Assembly: GCF_002211305.1 (NCBI RefSeq)
Contig: NZ_LOKW01000027.1
Coordinates: forward strand, 330,861-394,860
DNA length: 64,000 bases
From: Rhizobium sp. R634
GTDB taxonomy: Bacteria; Pseudomonadota; Alphaproteobacteria; Rhizobiales; Rhizobiaceae
Reading direction: 5' to 3'
In this document: one piece after another, positions 43,226 through 52,590 of the stretch
How the letters are laid out: each line of letters begins with the position of its first letter
Position numbering within the stretch: the stretch's first letter is position 1
Notes under the pieces: generated by a model
Told to the model about the DNA's origin: nothing
The model's input: only the letters and a program-made list of their open reading frames with translations
The model's database searches: none
Translations under genes and position numbers: made by a program

Positions 43226-44518
43226 TCAGATGATACCGCCGCCGCCGGCAGCGGAAGCCGGGCGCTCGGCGGCCACCTTTTTGCGGTAGCCGCTGGCGCG
43301 ATAGGCGGCAACGGGATCGATCGCGCCGCCAGCTCTGCGGCGGGCCTCGGCGAGGATCGGCTCGACATCGGCGCGATAGGCGCGCTTCAGCGTTTCCGAT
43401 GCCATCAGCGCGTCATTGTCCTGCTGGTAGCCATCGAGCGCCTTGCGGTCGACGATCAGCGCCTGCGCATAGGCGCGGCGGATTTCGTTGGCGCTGTTGA
43501 TCAGGCTCTCGATCGGGTCGGTGATATTGTGCGACTGGTCGATCATATGGGCCGGATTGAAGTCGTTGACGCCGCGCTGCTCGGCATCGACCAGCTCGTT
43601 GAAGACGAGGAACAACCGGTAGGGATCGATCGCGCCTGCGTCGAGATCGTCATCGCCATATTTCGAATCGTTGAAGTGGAAGCCGCCGAGTTTGCCGAAC
43701 TGGATCAGCCGGGCGACGATCATCTCGATATTGGTGTTCGGCGCATGGTGGCCGAGGTCGACGAGGCAGTGGGCCTTGAGGCCGAGCGTCTGGGCGATCA
43801 GGTAGTTGGTGCCCCAATCCTGCACGATCGTCGAATAGAAGGCCGGCTCATACATCTTGTGCTCGGTGAAGAGCTTCCAATCATCCGGCAGCGCCTTGTA
43901 AATATCGGCCATCGAAGCGAGGTAGCGCTCGAATGCCCTCGTAAAGTTGCTCTGGCCTGGGAAGTTCGAGCCGTCACCGATCCAGACCGTCAGCGCCTTG
44001 GAGCCGATCGCCTTTCCGATCTCGATGCATTCGAGATTGTGCTCGACCGCCTGCGCGCGCGTTGCCGCATCCGTATGGCTGAGCGAGCCGTACTTGTAGG
44101 AATGGGCCTGGCCCGGCGCATCGGAAAAGGTGTTCGAATTCATCGCGTCGAAACCGAGGCCGAGGGCATCGCCCTTGGCTTTCAATTCCCGTGCATCCGC
44201 CTTGTCCCAGGGAATATGCAGCGAGACATTCGGTGTGGCCCGCGTCAGCTGGTTGATGACTGCGCAATCGTCGAGCTTGTCGAAGATGCCGCGCGGCTCG
44301 CCGGTGCCGGGAAAACGGGCAAAGCGCGTGCCGCCGGTGCCAACACCCCAGGACGGAACGGCGACGAAAAATTCGCTGACCTTGCGTGTCACCGCCTCGA
44401 TATCGACGCCGCGCCGATCAAGCGTCGCACCCAATGCGTCGTAATCGGCTTTCAGCGCCACCGCCCGTTTTTCATTTTCCGCCGCGACCAGATCCGGCGC
44501 AATCCTGAATTCAGCCAT
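43226..44518 (-). CDS. rhaI: L-rhamnose isomerase (Rhizobium/P. stutzeri type)
   Basis: Converts L-rhamnose to L-rhamnulose, 430 residues. It is a TIM barrel with metal ligand regions LFTEHKMYEPAFYST (Glu), CLVDLGHHAPNTN (Asp/His), GGFHFNDSKYGDDDLDAG and the N-terminal SWGVGTGGTRFARFPGTGEPRG typical of this isomerase class, not E. coli RhaA. It ends in a Gly/Ala-rich tail. GGAGG upstream. It lies downstream of rhaD on the same strand, but a plus-strand gene occupies the gap. Confidence 0.95.
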   Translation of the reverse strand: MAEFRIAPDLVAAENEKRAVALKADYDALGATLDRRGVDIEAVTRKVSEFFVAVPSWGVGTGGTRFARFPGTGEPRGIFDKLDDCAVINQLTRATPNVSLHIPWDKADARELKAKGDALGLGFDAMNSNTFSDAPGQAHSYKYGSLSHTDAATRAQAVEHNLECIEIGKAIGSKALTVWIGDGSNFPGQSNFTRAFERYLASMADIYKALPDDWKLFTEHKMYEPAFYSTIVQDWGTNYLIAQTLGLKAHCLVDLGHHAPNTNIEMIVARLIQFGKLGGFHFNDSKYGDDDLDAGAIDPYRLFLVFNELVDAEQRGVNDFNPAHMIDQSHNITDPIESLINSANEIRRAYAQALIVDRKALDGYQQDNDALMASETLKRAYRADVEPILAEARRRAGGAIDPVAAYRASGYRKKVAAERPASAAGGGGII

Positions 44519-44535
44519 TGTTTCCTCCCACGTCG

Positions 44536-44561
44536 CGAACCACAGAACCGTGGTTTGCGTT
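44536..44561 (+). promoter_or_regulatory. EcfG-like promoter of the Pmp3 gene
   Basis: CGAAC (44536-44540), 17 bases, CGTT (44558-44561). One mismatch to GGAAC-N16/17-CGTT. It lies 36 bases before the ATG and overlaps an AACCAC-N6-GTGGTT inverted repeat (44538-44555). Confidence 0.45.
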
Positions 44562-44597
44562 CTAACGCTTGTATGTCTTCAAAACTCAGGAGCTACG

Positions 44598-44756
44598 ATG
44601 GACATCGTCCGCATTCTTCTTGCGATCATCCTGCCGCCCCTTGGCGTATTCCTGCAGGTCGGGATCGGCCTGCATTTCTGGCTCAACATATTGCTGACGC
44701 TTTGCGGCTATGTGCCGGGGATCATCCACGCAATCTGGGTGATCCTCCGGAAATAG
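44598..44756 (+). CDS. YqaE/Pmp3-family small membrane protein
   Basis: 52 residues with two transmembrane helices (MDIVRILLAIILPPLGVFLQVG; WLNILLTLCGYVPGIIHAIWVIL) and the family signature LPPLGVFLQVG...LNILLTLCGYVPGIIHA. Members influence membrane potential and salt tolerance. AGGAG 6 bases before the ATG. It lies antisense in the gap between rhaD and rhaI. Confidence 0.93.
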   Translation: MDIVRILLAIILPPLGVFLQVGIGLHFWLNILLTLCGYVPGIIHAIWVILRK

Positions 44757-44809
44757 CTCTGTCCGTTTTGCTTGGTGCAACCGGACGCAAAACGCTGCAC
44801 ACTTCTGCT

Positions 44810-46906
44810 CTAGCGCGTAAAACTCTGCACGTTGCCGGCATCGACGTTGATGATGTTGCCGGTCGATTTGGCCGAGAGATCGGACGCGAGGAAGTAGACC
44901 GCCTCGGCGATGTCTTCGGGGAACACGTTGAGCTTCAGCATGGAACGCTTGCGGTAATGCTCCTCCAGGTCGTCCACCTCGATCTTCGAGGAGGCCGCAC
45001 GCTGTTCGCGCCACTCGCCGCTCCAGATCTTGGAGCCGCGCAGGACGGCATCCGGATTGACGGTGTTGACGCGGATGCCGGCATCCGCGCCTTCCAGCGC
45101 CAGGCAACGGGCGAGATGGATTTCGGCGGCCTTCGCCGTGCAATAGGCTGACGCGTTCGGCGAAGCGGCAAGCCCGTTCTTCGATGCGATGAAGACGACG
45201 TTGCCGCCGAGTGCCTGCCGCCGGAACAGCCGGAAGGCCTCTCGCGAGACGAGGAAGTAACCGGTCGCCAGAATGTCGATGTTGCGGTTCCACGTCGACA
45301 GCTCGGTCGTTTCGATCGGCGCCGAGGAGGCGATACCGGCGTTCGAAATGAGGATGTCGATGCCGCCGAATTCGACGCAGGACTCGGCGAAGGAAGCGAT
45401 AACGGCATCTTCCTTGGTAACGTCGAGCTTTACGGTGCGCACGGCATCCGCGCCGTATTTCTTCACGAAATCGGCTTCGGTCGATTCAAGCGCTGCCTGG
45501 TCGATATCGGCGAGCACCACGCAGGCGCCCTCGCCGACGAGGCGTGCGGCCGTGGCGCGGCCAATGCCGCCGGCGCCGCCGGTGACAAAGGCGACCTTGC
45601 CGGCAAGGCTCTTCGGCTTCGGCATGCGCTGCAGCTTCGCCTCTTCGAGCAGCCAGTATTCGATATCGAAAGCCTCCTGCTCCGGCAGGCCCTGATATTC
45701 CGAGACCGTCGAGGCGCCGCGCATGACGTTGATGGCGTTGACGTAGAACTCGCTGGCGATGCGGGCCGTTGCCTTGTCGCGGGCGAAGGAGAACATGCCG
45801 ACGCCGGGAACGAGGAAGATGACCGGATTGGCGTCGCGCATGGCGGGCGAATTGTCATGCTTGCAGTCGTTGTAATAGCGGGCGTAGTCGGCGCGGTAAT
45901 CTTCCAACGCCTTGTCGAGACCGGCGACGATCGCATCGACATTCGGCTTGGCAGGGTCGAATTCGACGATCAGCGGACGGATCTTGGTGCGCAGGAAATG
46001 GTCCGGGCAGCTGGTGCCGAGCGCGCCGAGCGGACGCAGGTTCTTCGAATTGACGAATTCCAGAACCGCATCCTGATCATCGAAATGGCCGAGCTTACGC
46101 TCCTGCTTGCCGATGCGGCCGCGAATCTCCGGCATCAGACGGGCGGCGATGGCGCGGCGTTCGGCAACGGGAAGGCTCTGGACGACGGCGCCGCCGAAGA
46201 TCGTCTTGCCTTCGGTCTGGCCGGCGAACCATTCGATCGCCTTGTTGATGATATCGAGCGTCAGCTCGTAGCAGGCCTTGGCGTCATCAGCCCAGGTGAA
46301 GAGACCATGGCTTTCGAGCACGACACCCTTGGCGTTCGGGTTCGCCTTGACGAAGGCTTCGAGATCGAGACCGAGCTGGAAGCCCGGGCGGCGCCATGGA
46401 AGCCAGCCGATCTCGTCACCGAAGATCAGCTTGGTCAGCTCCTTGGAATTCTTCGAAGCAGCGATCGCGATGATCGCGTCGGGATGCATGTGATCGACAT
46501 GGGTGAAAGGCACGAAACCGTGCAACGGCGTATCGATCGAGGCGGCGCGGGCATTCAGGTTGAACGTGCAATGCGGCAGGAAGCCGACCATGCGGTCTTC
46601 ATCCTCGACACCCTTATAGATGCCCTTCAGCGCTTCCAGCTTCTCCTGATAGAGGGTGGCGAAACCGTCGAGCTTGATGGTGCCGACATCGCCGCCCGAG
46701 CCCTTGACCCAGAGGACCTTGACCTTGTCACCGGTCAGCGGATCGGTTTCCATCACCTTCGCCGAGGTGTTGCCGCCGCCGTAGTTGGTGATGCGCTTGT
46801 CGGCGCCGAGCAGATTGGAGCGATAAAGAAGCTTGCCGGGCTCGTCGAGGCTTGCTGCGTAAGCCTCATCCCACCGGTTTTCCAGAAGCCGGACGTTCGC
46901 CGCCAT
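44810..46906 (-). CDS. rhaD: bifunctional rhamnulose-1-phosphate aldolase / alcohol dehydrogenase
   Basis: 698 residues. The N-terminal class II aldolase domain (ITNYGGGNTSAK; HMHPDAIIAIAASKN; VVLESHGLFTW) cleaves rhamnulose-1-phosphate to dihydroxyacetone phosphate and lactaldehyde. The C-terminal SDR domain (TGGAGGIGRATA near 439; NASAYCTAKAAE) oxidises or reduces the lactaldehyde. GGAGG upstream of the ATG. It is transcribed away from rhaR from a shared control region. This fused form is characteristic of rhizobial rhamnose loci. Confidence 0.96.
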   Translation of the reverse strand: MAANVRLLENRWDEAYAASLDEPGKLLYRSNLLGADKRITNYGGGNTSAKVMETDPLTGDKVKVLWVKGSGGDVGTIKLDGFATLYQEKLEALKGIYKGVEDEDRMVGFLPHCTFNLNARAASIDTPLHGFVPFTHVDHMHPDAIIAIAASKNSKELTKLIFGDEIGWLPWRRPGFQLGLDLEAFVKANPNAKGVVLESHGLFTWADDAKACYELTLDIINKAIEWFAGQTEGKTIFGGAVVQSLPVAERRAIAARLMPEIRGRIGKQERKLGHFDDQDAVLEFVNSKNLRPLGALGTSCPDHFLRTKIRPLIVEFDPAKPNVDAIVAGLDKALEDYRADYARYYNDCKHDNSPAMRDANPVIFLVPGVGMFSFARDKATARIASEFYVNAINVMRGASTVSEYQGLPEQEAFDIEYWLLEEAKLQRMPKPKSLAGKVAFVTGGAGGIGRATAARLVGEGACVVLADIDQAALESTEADFVKKYGADAVRTVKLDVTKEDAVIASFAESCVEFGGIDILISNAGIASSAPIETTELSTWNRNIDILATGYFLVSREAFRLFRRQALGGNVVFIASKNGLAASPNASAYCTAKAAEIHLARCLALEGADAGIRVNTVNPDAVLRGSKIWSGEWREQRAASSKIEVDDLEEHYRKRSMLKLNVFPEDIAEAVYFLASDLSAKSTGNIINVDAGNVQSFTR

Positions 46907-46989
46907 GTCATCCTCCCATATGAAATCATCATCGGGACGCGAGAGTTCGCGCCCTTTTCGCTGACGGTATCGCTCATCAAAATAGAGTT

Positions 46990-47062
46990 TGTCAATCGAA
47001 AACGATCAAATTCGATTATTGTGCAGCGCAATATGAAAATTTATGATCGTTTGTGATTGACA
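46990..47062. promoter_or_regulatory. divergent rhaD/rhaR control region with paired operator arms
   Basis: TGTCAATCGAAAACGATCA (46990-47008) and the reverse complement of TGTCAATCACAAACGATCA (47044-47062) match at 17 of 19 positions, 35 bases apart. Each arm ends outward in TTGACA, usable as the -35 of rhaD (minus) and rhaR (plus) respectively. A DeoR-type RhaR binding both arms would control both promoters. Confidence 0.7.
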
Positions 47063-47106
47063 GCTTTTAACGGATAAGAAATAAATACGACAAGAGGAGG
47101 AGCCCA

Positions 47107-47919
47107 ATGCACGAACGCGAACGTCATCGCATCATTCTAAGCGCCGTTCAGGAAAAGTCCGTGGTCACGATCCAGGACATTTCCGAGCTGACGGAAGCTT
47201 CCGAAGCGACAATTCGGCGCGACATTGCGGCTCTTCACGTCCAGGGCAAGATCCGCCGTGTGCGCGGCGGCGCCGAAGCGGTGCACCCGCCGCAGCTCGG
47301 CAACCTCGCCGGCCGGCCGTTCCGGGTTTCAGAATCAGTCAACATCGATAAAAAACGCGCAATTGCGCGCGCAGCCGTCGATCTCTGCGAGGCGGGCGAC
47401 GCCATCATCATCAATGGCGGCACGACGACCTTCCAGATGGTGCATTACATGGCTGGCCACCGCATGCAGGTCATGACCAATTCTTTCGCCATCGCCGAAC
47501 ATCTGGTGAAGCATTCCAAGAACACGGTGACGGTGCCGGGCGGCGCGATCTATCGCGAGCAGAGCCTCATCCTGTCGCCTTTCGACAATGACGCGATCCG
47601 CAATTTTTATGCGCGGCGCATGTTCATCGGCGCCCAGGGCGTCGGCCCGCTCGGCATCATGGAGGCGGATGCCCTCATCATCCAGAGCGAGCAGAAGCTG
47701 ATGCACCAGGCCGATGAACTCGTGGTCATGGTCGATTCAAGCAAATTCAATCGCCGGTCGAGCCTCATTCTCTGCGCGCTCGACCGTGTTTCTGCGGTCA
47801 TCACCGATGACGCAATCTCGGACGAGGCAGCTCGCATGGTCGAGAATGCCGGCGTCCGGCTCGTCGTCGCAAGCCCGGTGGCCCAGCTTGTGAAGGAGGA
47901 TTCCTCGTCGGTCGCATGA
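47107..47919 (+). CDS. rhaR: DeoR-family regulator of rhamnose catabolism
   Basis: 270 residues. The DeoR HTH is at the N-terminus (RERHRIILSAVQEKSVVTIQDISELTEASEATIRRDIAALHVQGKIRRVRGGAEA) and the sugar-phosphate-isomerase-like sensor domain begins with RAIARAAVDLCEAGDAIIINGGTTTFQMVHYM. In R. leguminosarum RhaR is described as the repressor of this locus. It is the first gene of the rhaRSTPQUK transcript; SD AGGAGG lies 7 bases before the ATG. Confidence 0.93.
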   Translation: MHERERHRIILSAVQEKSVVTIQDISELTEASEATIRRDIAALHVQGKIRRVRGGAEAVHPPQLGNLAGRPFRVSESVNIDKKRAIARAAVDLCEAGDAIIINGGTTTFQMVHYMAGHRMQVMTNSFAIAEHLVKHSKNTVTVPGGAIYREQSLILSPFDNDAIRNFYARRMFIGAQGVGPLGIMEADALIIQSEQKLMHQADELVVMVDSSKFNRRSSLILCALDRVSAVITDDAISDEAARMVENAGVRLVVASPVAQLVKEDSSSVA

Positions 47920-47966
47920 AGCGCCGCCGAGGTGTGGCAGTCTAATCTTAATGGGAGGAAAGTGAC

Positions 47967-48962
47967 ATGAAACTCGCAAAGACACTCGCGCTCGGCGTAG
48001 CGCTCGCCGTCGCCATGATGGCCGGCACCGCAAGCGCCAAGGACATCAAGATCGGCCTCGTCGTGAAGTCGCTCGGCAACGGCTTCTTCGACGCCGCCAA
48101 CAAGGGTGCCCAGGAAGCCGCCAAGGAACTCGGCGGCGTCGAGGTCATCTACACCGGTCCGACGACGACGACGGCCGAAGGCCAGATCGAAGTCATCAAC
48201 TCGCTGATCGCGCAGGGCGTCGACGCCATCGCCGTTTCGGCCAACGATCCGGACGCGCTCGTTCCGGCTCTGAAGAAGGCGACCCAGCGCGGCATCAAGG
48301 TCATCTCCTGGGATTCCGGCGTGGCACCCGAGGGCCGCATCCTGCAGCTCAATCCGTCGTCCAACGAGCTGATCGGCAAGATGTGCCTGACGCTCGCCAA
48401 GGACCATCTCGATGGCGGCAAGGGCGACTTCGCCATCCTGTCGGCGACGACCACCTCGACCAACCAGAACATCTGGATCGACCAGATGAAGAAGCAGCTC
48501 AAGGATTTCCCGGGCCTCAATCTCGTCACCACGGTTTACGGCGACGACCTCTCGGACAAGTCCTATCGTGAAGCCGAAGGCCTCTTGAAGTCGAACCCGA
48601 ACGTCAAGGTCATCGTCGCTCCGACGACGGTCGGCGTTCTCGCCGCTTCCAAGGTGGTCGAAGACAAGGGCCTTGTCGGCAAGGTCTACGTCACCGGCCT
48701 CGGCCTGCCGTCTGAAATGGCCGGCGCGATCAAGTCGGGCGCCACGAAGGAATTCGCCATCTGGAACCCGATCGACCTCGGCTATTCCGCAACCCAGATC
48801 GCCTATCGCCTCGTCAAGGGCGAGACCGATGGCAAGCCGGGCAGCGAAATCGCGGCCGGCCGCATGGGCAAGATCAAGGTCGGCGACAACGGCGAAGCCG
48901 CCATGGCCGATCCCTTCGTCTACAATGCTTCGAACATCGACCAGTTCTCCAAGGTCTTCTGA
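47967..48962 (+). CDS. rhaS: rhamnose ABC transporter periplasmic binding protein
   Basis: 331 residues with a Sec signal (MKLAKTLALGVALAVAMMAGTASA). It has the Peripla_BP_4 sugar-binding fold (KIGLVVKSLGNGFFDAANKGAQEAA; INSLIAQGVDAIAVSANDPDALVPAL; VISWDSGV). It matches the CUT2-type RhaS of R. leguminosarum. It is followed by a 9-bp perfect stem-loop before rhaT, consistent with excess production of the binding protein. Confidence 0.95.
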   Translation: MKLAKTLALGVALAVAMMAGTASAKDIKIGLVVKSLGNGFFDAANKGAQEAAKELGGVEVIYTGPTTTTAEGQIEVINSLIAQGVDAIAVSANDPDALVPALKKATQRGIKVISWDSGVAPEGRILQLNPSSNELIGKMCLTLAKDHLDGGKGDFAILSATTTSTNQNIWIDQMKKQLKDFPGLNLVTTVYGDDLSDKSYREAEGLLKSNPNVKVIVAPTTVGVLAASKVVEDKGLVGKVYVTGLGLPSEMAGAIKSGATKEFAIWNPIDLGYSATQIAYRLVKGETDGKPGSEIAAGRMGKIKVGDNGEAAMADPFVYNASNIDQFSKVF

Positions 48963-48983
48963 TCGGAAGCACACACATAAGAG

Positions 48984-49007
48984 CCCGGCGGCTTTGCGGC
49001 CGCCGGG
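48984..49007 (+). promoter_or_regulatory. intercistronic stem-loop between rhaS and rhaT
   Basis: CCCGGCGGC-TTTGCG-GCCGCCGGG, a perfect 9-bp stem, followed by ATTTCCC rather than a T-run. Likely a partial terminator or 3' stabiliser for rhaS mRNA. Confidence 0.6.
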
Positions 49008-49035
49008 ATTTCCCATTCGACATTGGTAGAAGCTG

Positions 49036-50571
49036 ATGAACGCCGCCTTTCAACAACCCGCCACGGACAGCAAAACCGGCGATGCGCCCGCCATTCTGGA
49101 AATGCGCGGCATCTCACAGATCTTTCCCGGCGTGAAAGCGCTGGACAATGTCAGCATCGCGCTCCATCCCGGCACGGTGACGGCGCTGATCGGCGAAAAC
49201 GGTGCCGGAAAATCGACGCTCGTCAAGATCCTCACCGGCATTTACAGGCCGAACGAAGGTGAGATTCTGGTCGATGGCCAGCCGGTGACCTTCGCCAGCG
49301 CCCAGGCCGCCATCGATGCCGGCGTCACCGCCATTCATCAGGAGACCGTGCTTTTCGACGAACTGACGGTCGCCGAAAACATCTTCCTCGGCCATGCGCC
49401 GCGCACACGCTTCCGCACCATCGACTGGGCGGCGATGAACAGCCGCTCGAAGGCGCTGCTGACCGCGCTCGAAAGCAATATCGACCCGACGATCCGCCTG
49501 AAGGACCTCTCCATCGCGCAGCGCCATCTGGTGGCAATCGCGCGCGCTTTGTCGATCGAAGCCCGCATCGTCATCATGGACGAGCCGACGGCCGCCCTCT
49601 CCCGCAAGGAAATCGACGACCTCTTCCGCATCGTCCGGGGCCTGAAGGAACAGGGCAAGGCGATTCTCTTCATCAGCCACAAGTTCGACGAGCTTTACGA
49701 GATCGCCGACGATTTCGTCGTCTTCCGCGACGGCCGCGCTGTCGGCCAGGGCCGGCTCAAGGAAACGCCGCAGGACGAGATCGTCCGCATGATGGTCGGC
49801 CGCGACGTCGAGAACGTCTTTCCGAAGATCGATGTCGCCATCGGCGGCCCCGTTCTGGAGATCCGCAACTACAGCCACCGCACCGAATTCCGCGACATTT
49901 CCTTCACGCTGCGCAAGGGCGAGATTCTCGGCATTTACGGCCTGATCGGCGCCGGCCGCTCGGAACTCTCGCAATCGCTCTTCGGCATCACCAAACCGCT
50001 CTCCGGCAGGATGGTGCTCGAAGGCCAGGATGTCACCATCCATTCGCCGCAGGATGCGATCCGCGCCGGCATCGTCTACGTGCCGGAAGAGCGCGGCCGC
50101 CATGGCCTGGCGCTGCCGATGCCGATCTTCCAAAATATGACGCTGCCTTCGCTCGCCCGCACCTCGCGCCGAGGCTTCCTCCGGGCCGCGAACGAATTCG
50201 CGCTGGCGCGCAAATATGCCGAACGGCTGGATCTGCGCGCTGCCGCCCTGTCCGTACCGGTCGGCACGCTGTCGGGCGGCAATCAGCAGAAGGTCGTTAT
50301 CGGCAAATGGCTGGCGACGGCGCCGAAGGTGATCATTCTCGACGAACCCACAAAGGGCATCGACATCGGCTCGAAGGCCGCCGTGCACGGCTTCATCAGC
50401 GAACTCGCGGCCGAGGGCCTGTCGATCATCATGGTCTCCTCGGAGTTGCCGGAGATCATCGGCATGTCGGACCGCGTCCTCGTCATGAAGGAAGGCCTGT
50501 CGGCCGGGATTTTCGAACGCGCCGAACTGTCGCCGGAAGCGCTGGTGCGCGCCGCCACCGGCAACGCATGA
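49036..50571 (+). CDS. rhaT: rhamnose ABC transporter ATPase (two fused domains)
   Basis: 511 residues. Domain 1 has Walker A GENGAGKS (near 54-61), Walker B IVIMDEPTAALS and H-loop ISHKFDEL. Domain 2 has the degenerate Walker A GAGRSELSQS usual in CUT2 ATPases, signature LSGGNQQK and ILDEPTKGIDIG. It energises RhaP/RhaQ. Start ATG 49036 has no strong Shine-Dalgarno, only GTAGAAGCTG, so it may be translated weakly after the hairpin. Confidence 0.95.
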   Translation: MNAAFQQPATDSKTGDAPAILEMRGISQIFPGVKALDNVSIALHPGTVTALIGENGAGKSTLVKILTGIYRPNEGEILVDGQPVTFASAQAAIDAGVTAIHQETVLFDELTVAENIFLGHAPRTRFRTIDWAAMNSRSKALLTALESNIDPTIRLKDLSIAQRHLVAIARALSIEARIVIMDEPTAALSRKEIDDLFRIVRGLKEQGKAILFISHKFDELYEIADDFVVFRDGRAVGQGRLKETPQDEIVRMMVGRDVENVFPKIDVAIGGPVLEIRNYSHRTEFRDISFTLRKGEILGIYGLIGAGRSELSQSLFGITKPLSGRMVLEGQDVTIHSPQDAIRAGIVYVPEERGRHGLALPMPIFQNMTLPSLARTSRRGFLRAANEFALARKYAERLDLRAAALSVPVGTLSGGNQQKVVIGKWLATAPKVIILDEPTKGIDIGSKAAVHGFISELAAEGLSIIMVSSELPEIIGMSDRVLVMKEGLSAGIFERAELSPEALVRAATGNA

Positions 50572-50581
50572 GGTTAAGAGC

Positions 50582-51583
50582 ATGGCAAGACTGATCAGAA
50601 AACGCGAAACCCTGCTGTTCCTCATCATCGTCGTGATGATCGCGGTCTTTTCGACCCGCGCTGCGGATTTCGCCACGCCCGGCAATCTCGCCGGCATCTT
50701 CAACGATACCTCCATCCTGATCATCCTGGCGCTCGCCCAGATGACGGTCATCCTGACGAAATCGATCGACCTTTCCGTCGCCGCCAATCTCGCCTTCACC
50801 GGCATGGCGATCGCGATGATGAATGCCGCCTATCCCGGCCTGCCGCTCGTCGTGCTCATCCTTACGGCGATCGTCATCGGCGCCGCGCTCGGCACGATCA
50901 ACGGCCTCCTCGTCTGGCGCCTCGAAATCCCGCCGATCGTCGTCACGCTCGGCACGCTCACCATCTATCGCGGCATGGCCTTCGTGCTCTCGGGCGGCGC
51001 CTGGGTCAACGCGCACCAGATGACCTCGACCTTCCTCGCCGTTCCCCGCACGCCGATCCTCGGTCTGCCGGTGCTGAGCTGGGTCGCGATCATCATCGTA
51101 GCGCTGATGTACATGCTGCTGCGCTACAGCCAGTTCGGCCGCTCGGCCTATGCGACCGGCGGCAATCCGACCGCAGCCGTCTATGCCGGCATCGATACGG
51201 GCCGGACGAAATTCCTGGCCTTCGTCTTGTCGGGCGCCTTGGCGGGTCTCGCGAGCTATCTCTGGGTGTCGCGTTACGCCGTCGCCTATGTCGATATCGC
51301 CAACGGCTTCGAACTCGACAGCGTCGCGGCCTGCGTCATCGGCGGCATTTCGATTGCCGGCGGCGTCGGCTCCGTCGCCGGCACGGTGCTCGGCGCGCTC
51401 TTCCTCGGCGTCATCAAGAATGCGCTGCCGGTCATCGGCATCTCACCCTTCACGCAGATGGCGATATCAGGCACCGTCATCATTCTCGCCGTCGCCTTCA
51501 ACGCCCGGCGCGAGCGCAACCGCGGCCGCATCATCCTGCGCGACCGCGCCGCAGCCGACACCAGAACGGAGGCCGCAGCATGA
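50582..51583 (+). CDS. rhaP: rhamnose ABC transporter permease 1
   Basis: 333 residues of the RbsC-like (BPD_transp_2) family, with multiple helices and the conserved segments ILTKSIDLSVAANLAFTGM, GTINGLLVWRLEIPPIVVTLGTLTIYRGMAF and GGISIAGGVGSVAGTVLGALFLGVI. It starts 10 bases after rhaT and overlaps rhaQ by 4 bases. It forms a heterodimer with RhaQ in the inner membrane. Confidence 0.94.
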   Translation: MARLIRKRETLLFLIIVVMIAVFSTRAADFATPGNLAGIFNDTSILIILALAQMTVILTKSIDLSVAANLAFTGMAIAMMNAAYPGLPLVVLILTAIVIGAALGTINGLLVWRLEIPPIVVTLGTLTIYRGMAFVLSGGAWVNAHQMTSTFLAVPRTPILGLPVLSWVAIIIVALMYMLLRYSQFGRSAYATGGNPTAAVYAGIDTGRTKFLAFVLSGALAGLASYLWVSRYAVAYVDIANGFELDSVAACVIGGISIAGGVGSVAGTVLGALFLGVIKNALPVIGISPFTQMAISGTVIILAVAFNARRERNRGRIILRDRAAADTRTEAAA

Positions 51584-52590
51584 GCGCCGTTTCAGCACAG
51601 CCCGAAAAGCGCACCATTCCCGACCGCCTCGGCACGCCTTTCCGACGCATCATCGCAAGCTGGGAAGTGTTGCTCTTTGCCGTCGCCGTCCTGATCTTCA
51701 TTTTCAATTCCCTGGCTTCGCCCTATTTCCTCGATGCCTGGAACCTCTCGGACGCCACCTTCAACTTCACCGAAAAGGCGATGATCGCCTTTGCGATGGC
51801 GCTGCTCGTCATCTCGGGCGAGATCGACCTCTCGGTCGCCGCGATCATCGCGCTCGCCTCGACGGCGATGGGGGCGGCAGCGCAGCTCGGCATCGGCACG
51901 CCCGGCCTTGTGCTGATCGGCATCGGCACCGGCCTTGCCTGCGGCATCTTCAACGGCGTGCTCGTCTCGGTGCTGAAACTGCCGTCGATCGTCGTCACCA
52001 TCGGCACGATGAGCCTTTTTCGCGGCATTTCCTATATCGTGCTCGGCGACCAGGCCTATGGCAAATACCCGGCCGATTTCGCCTATTTCGGCCAGGGTTA
52101 CGTCTTCTGGGTCTTTTCCTTCGAGTTCGTGCTCTTCATCGTCGTGGCGATCCTCTTCGCCATCCTGCTGCATGCGACGAATTTCGGCCGGCAAGTCTAT
52201 GCGATCGGCAATAACGACTTTGCCGCCCGCTTCTCCGGCATCCCGGTCGAGCGCGTCAAATTCATCCTCTTCCTGCTGACCGGCATCATGAGCGGTGTCG
52301 CCGCCGTCTGCCTGACCTCGCGCCTCGGCTCGACCCGGCCGTCGATCGCCCAGGGCTGGGAACTCGAGGTCGTCACCATGGTCGTGCTCGGCGGCATTTC
52401 GATCCTCGGCGGCTCGGGCAGGATCGGCGGCGTCGTCATCGCCGCCTTCGTCATGGGCCTCGTCACCTTCGGCCTCGGCCTGTTGAACGTGCCCGGCATC
52501 GTCATGTCGATCTTCATCGGCCTTCTCCTCATCATTACCATCGCCATCCCGATCATCGCCCGCCGCATCAAGATCATGAGCTCCCGATGA
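51580..52590 (+). CDS. rhaQ: rhamnose ABC transporter permease 2
   Basis: 336 residues of the RbsC-like family, clearly related to RhaP. VISGEIDLSVAAIIALASTAMGAA, GIFNGVLVSVLKLPSIVVTIGTMSLFRGISY and GGISILGGSGRIGGVVIAAFVMGLV are the matching blocks. It is coupled by 4-base ATGA overlaps to rhaP upstream and rhaU downstream. Confidence 0.94.
   Translation: MSAVSAQPEKRTIPDRLGTPFRRIIASWEVLLFAVAVLIFIFNSLASPYFLDAWNLSDATFNFTEKAMIAFAMALLVISGEIDLSVAAIIALASTAMGAAAQLGIGTPGLVLIGIGTGLACGIFNGVLVSVLKLPSIVVTIGTMSLFRGISYIVLGDQAYGKYPADFAYFGQGYVFWVFSFEFVLFIVVAILFAILLHATNFGRQVYAIGNNDFAARFSGIPVERVKFILFLLTGIMSGVAAVCLTSRLGSTRPSIAQGWELEVVTMVVLGGISILGGSGRIGGVVIAAFVMGLVTFGLGLLNVPGIVMSIFIGLLLIITIAIPIIARRIKIMSSR

Noticed and set aside
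49114..50805. 563-codon minus-strand open frame
   Set aside because: It is fully antisense to rhaT and the start of rhaP, whose identity is certain.
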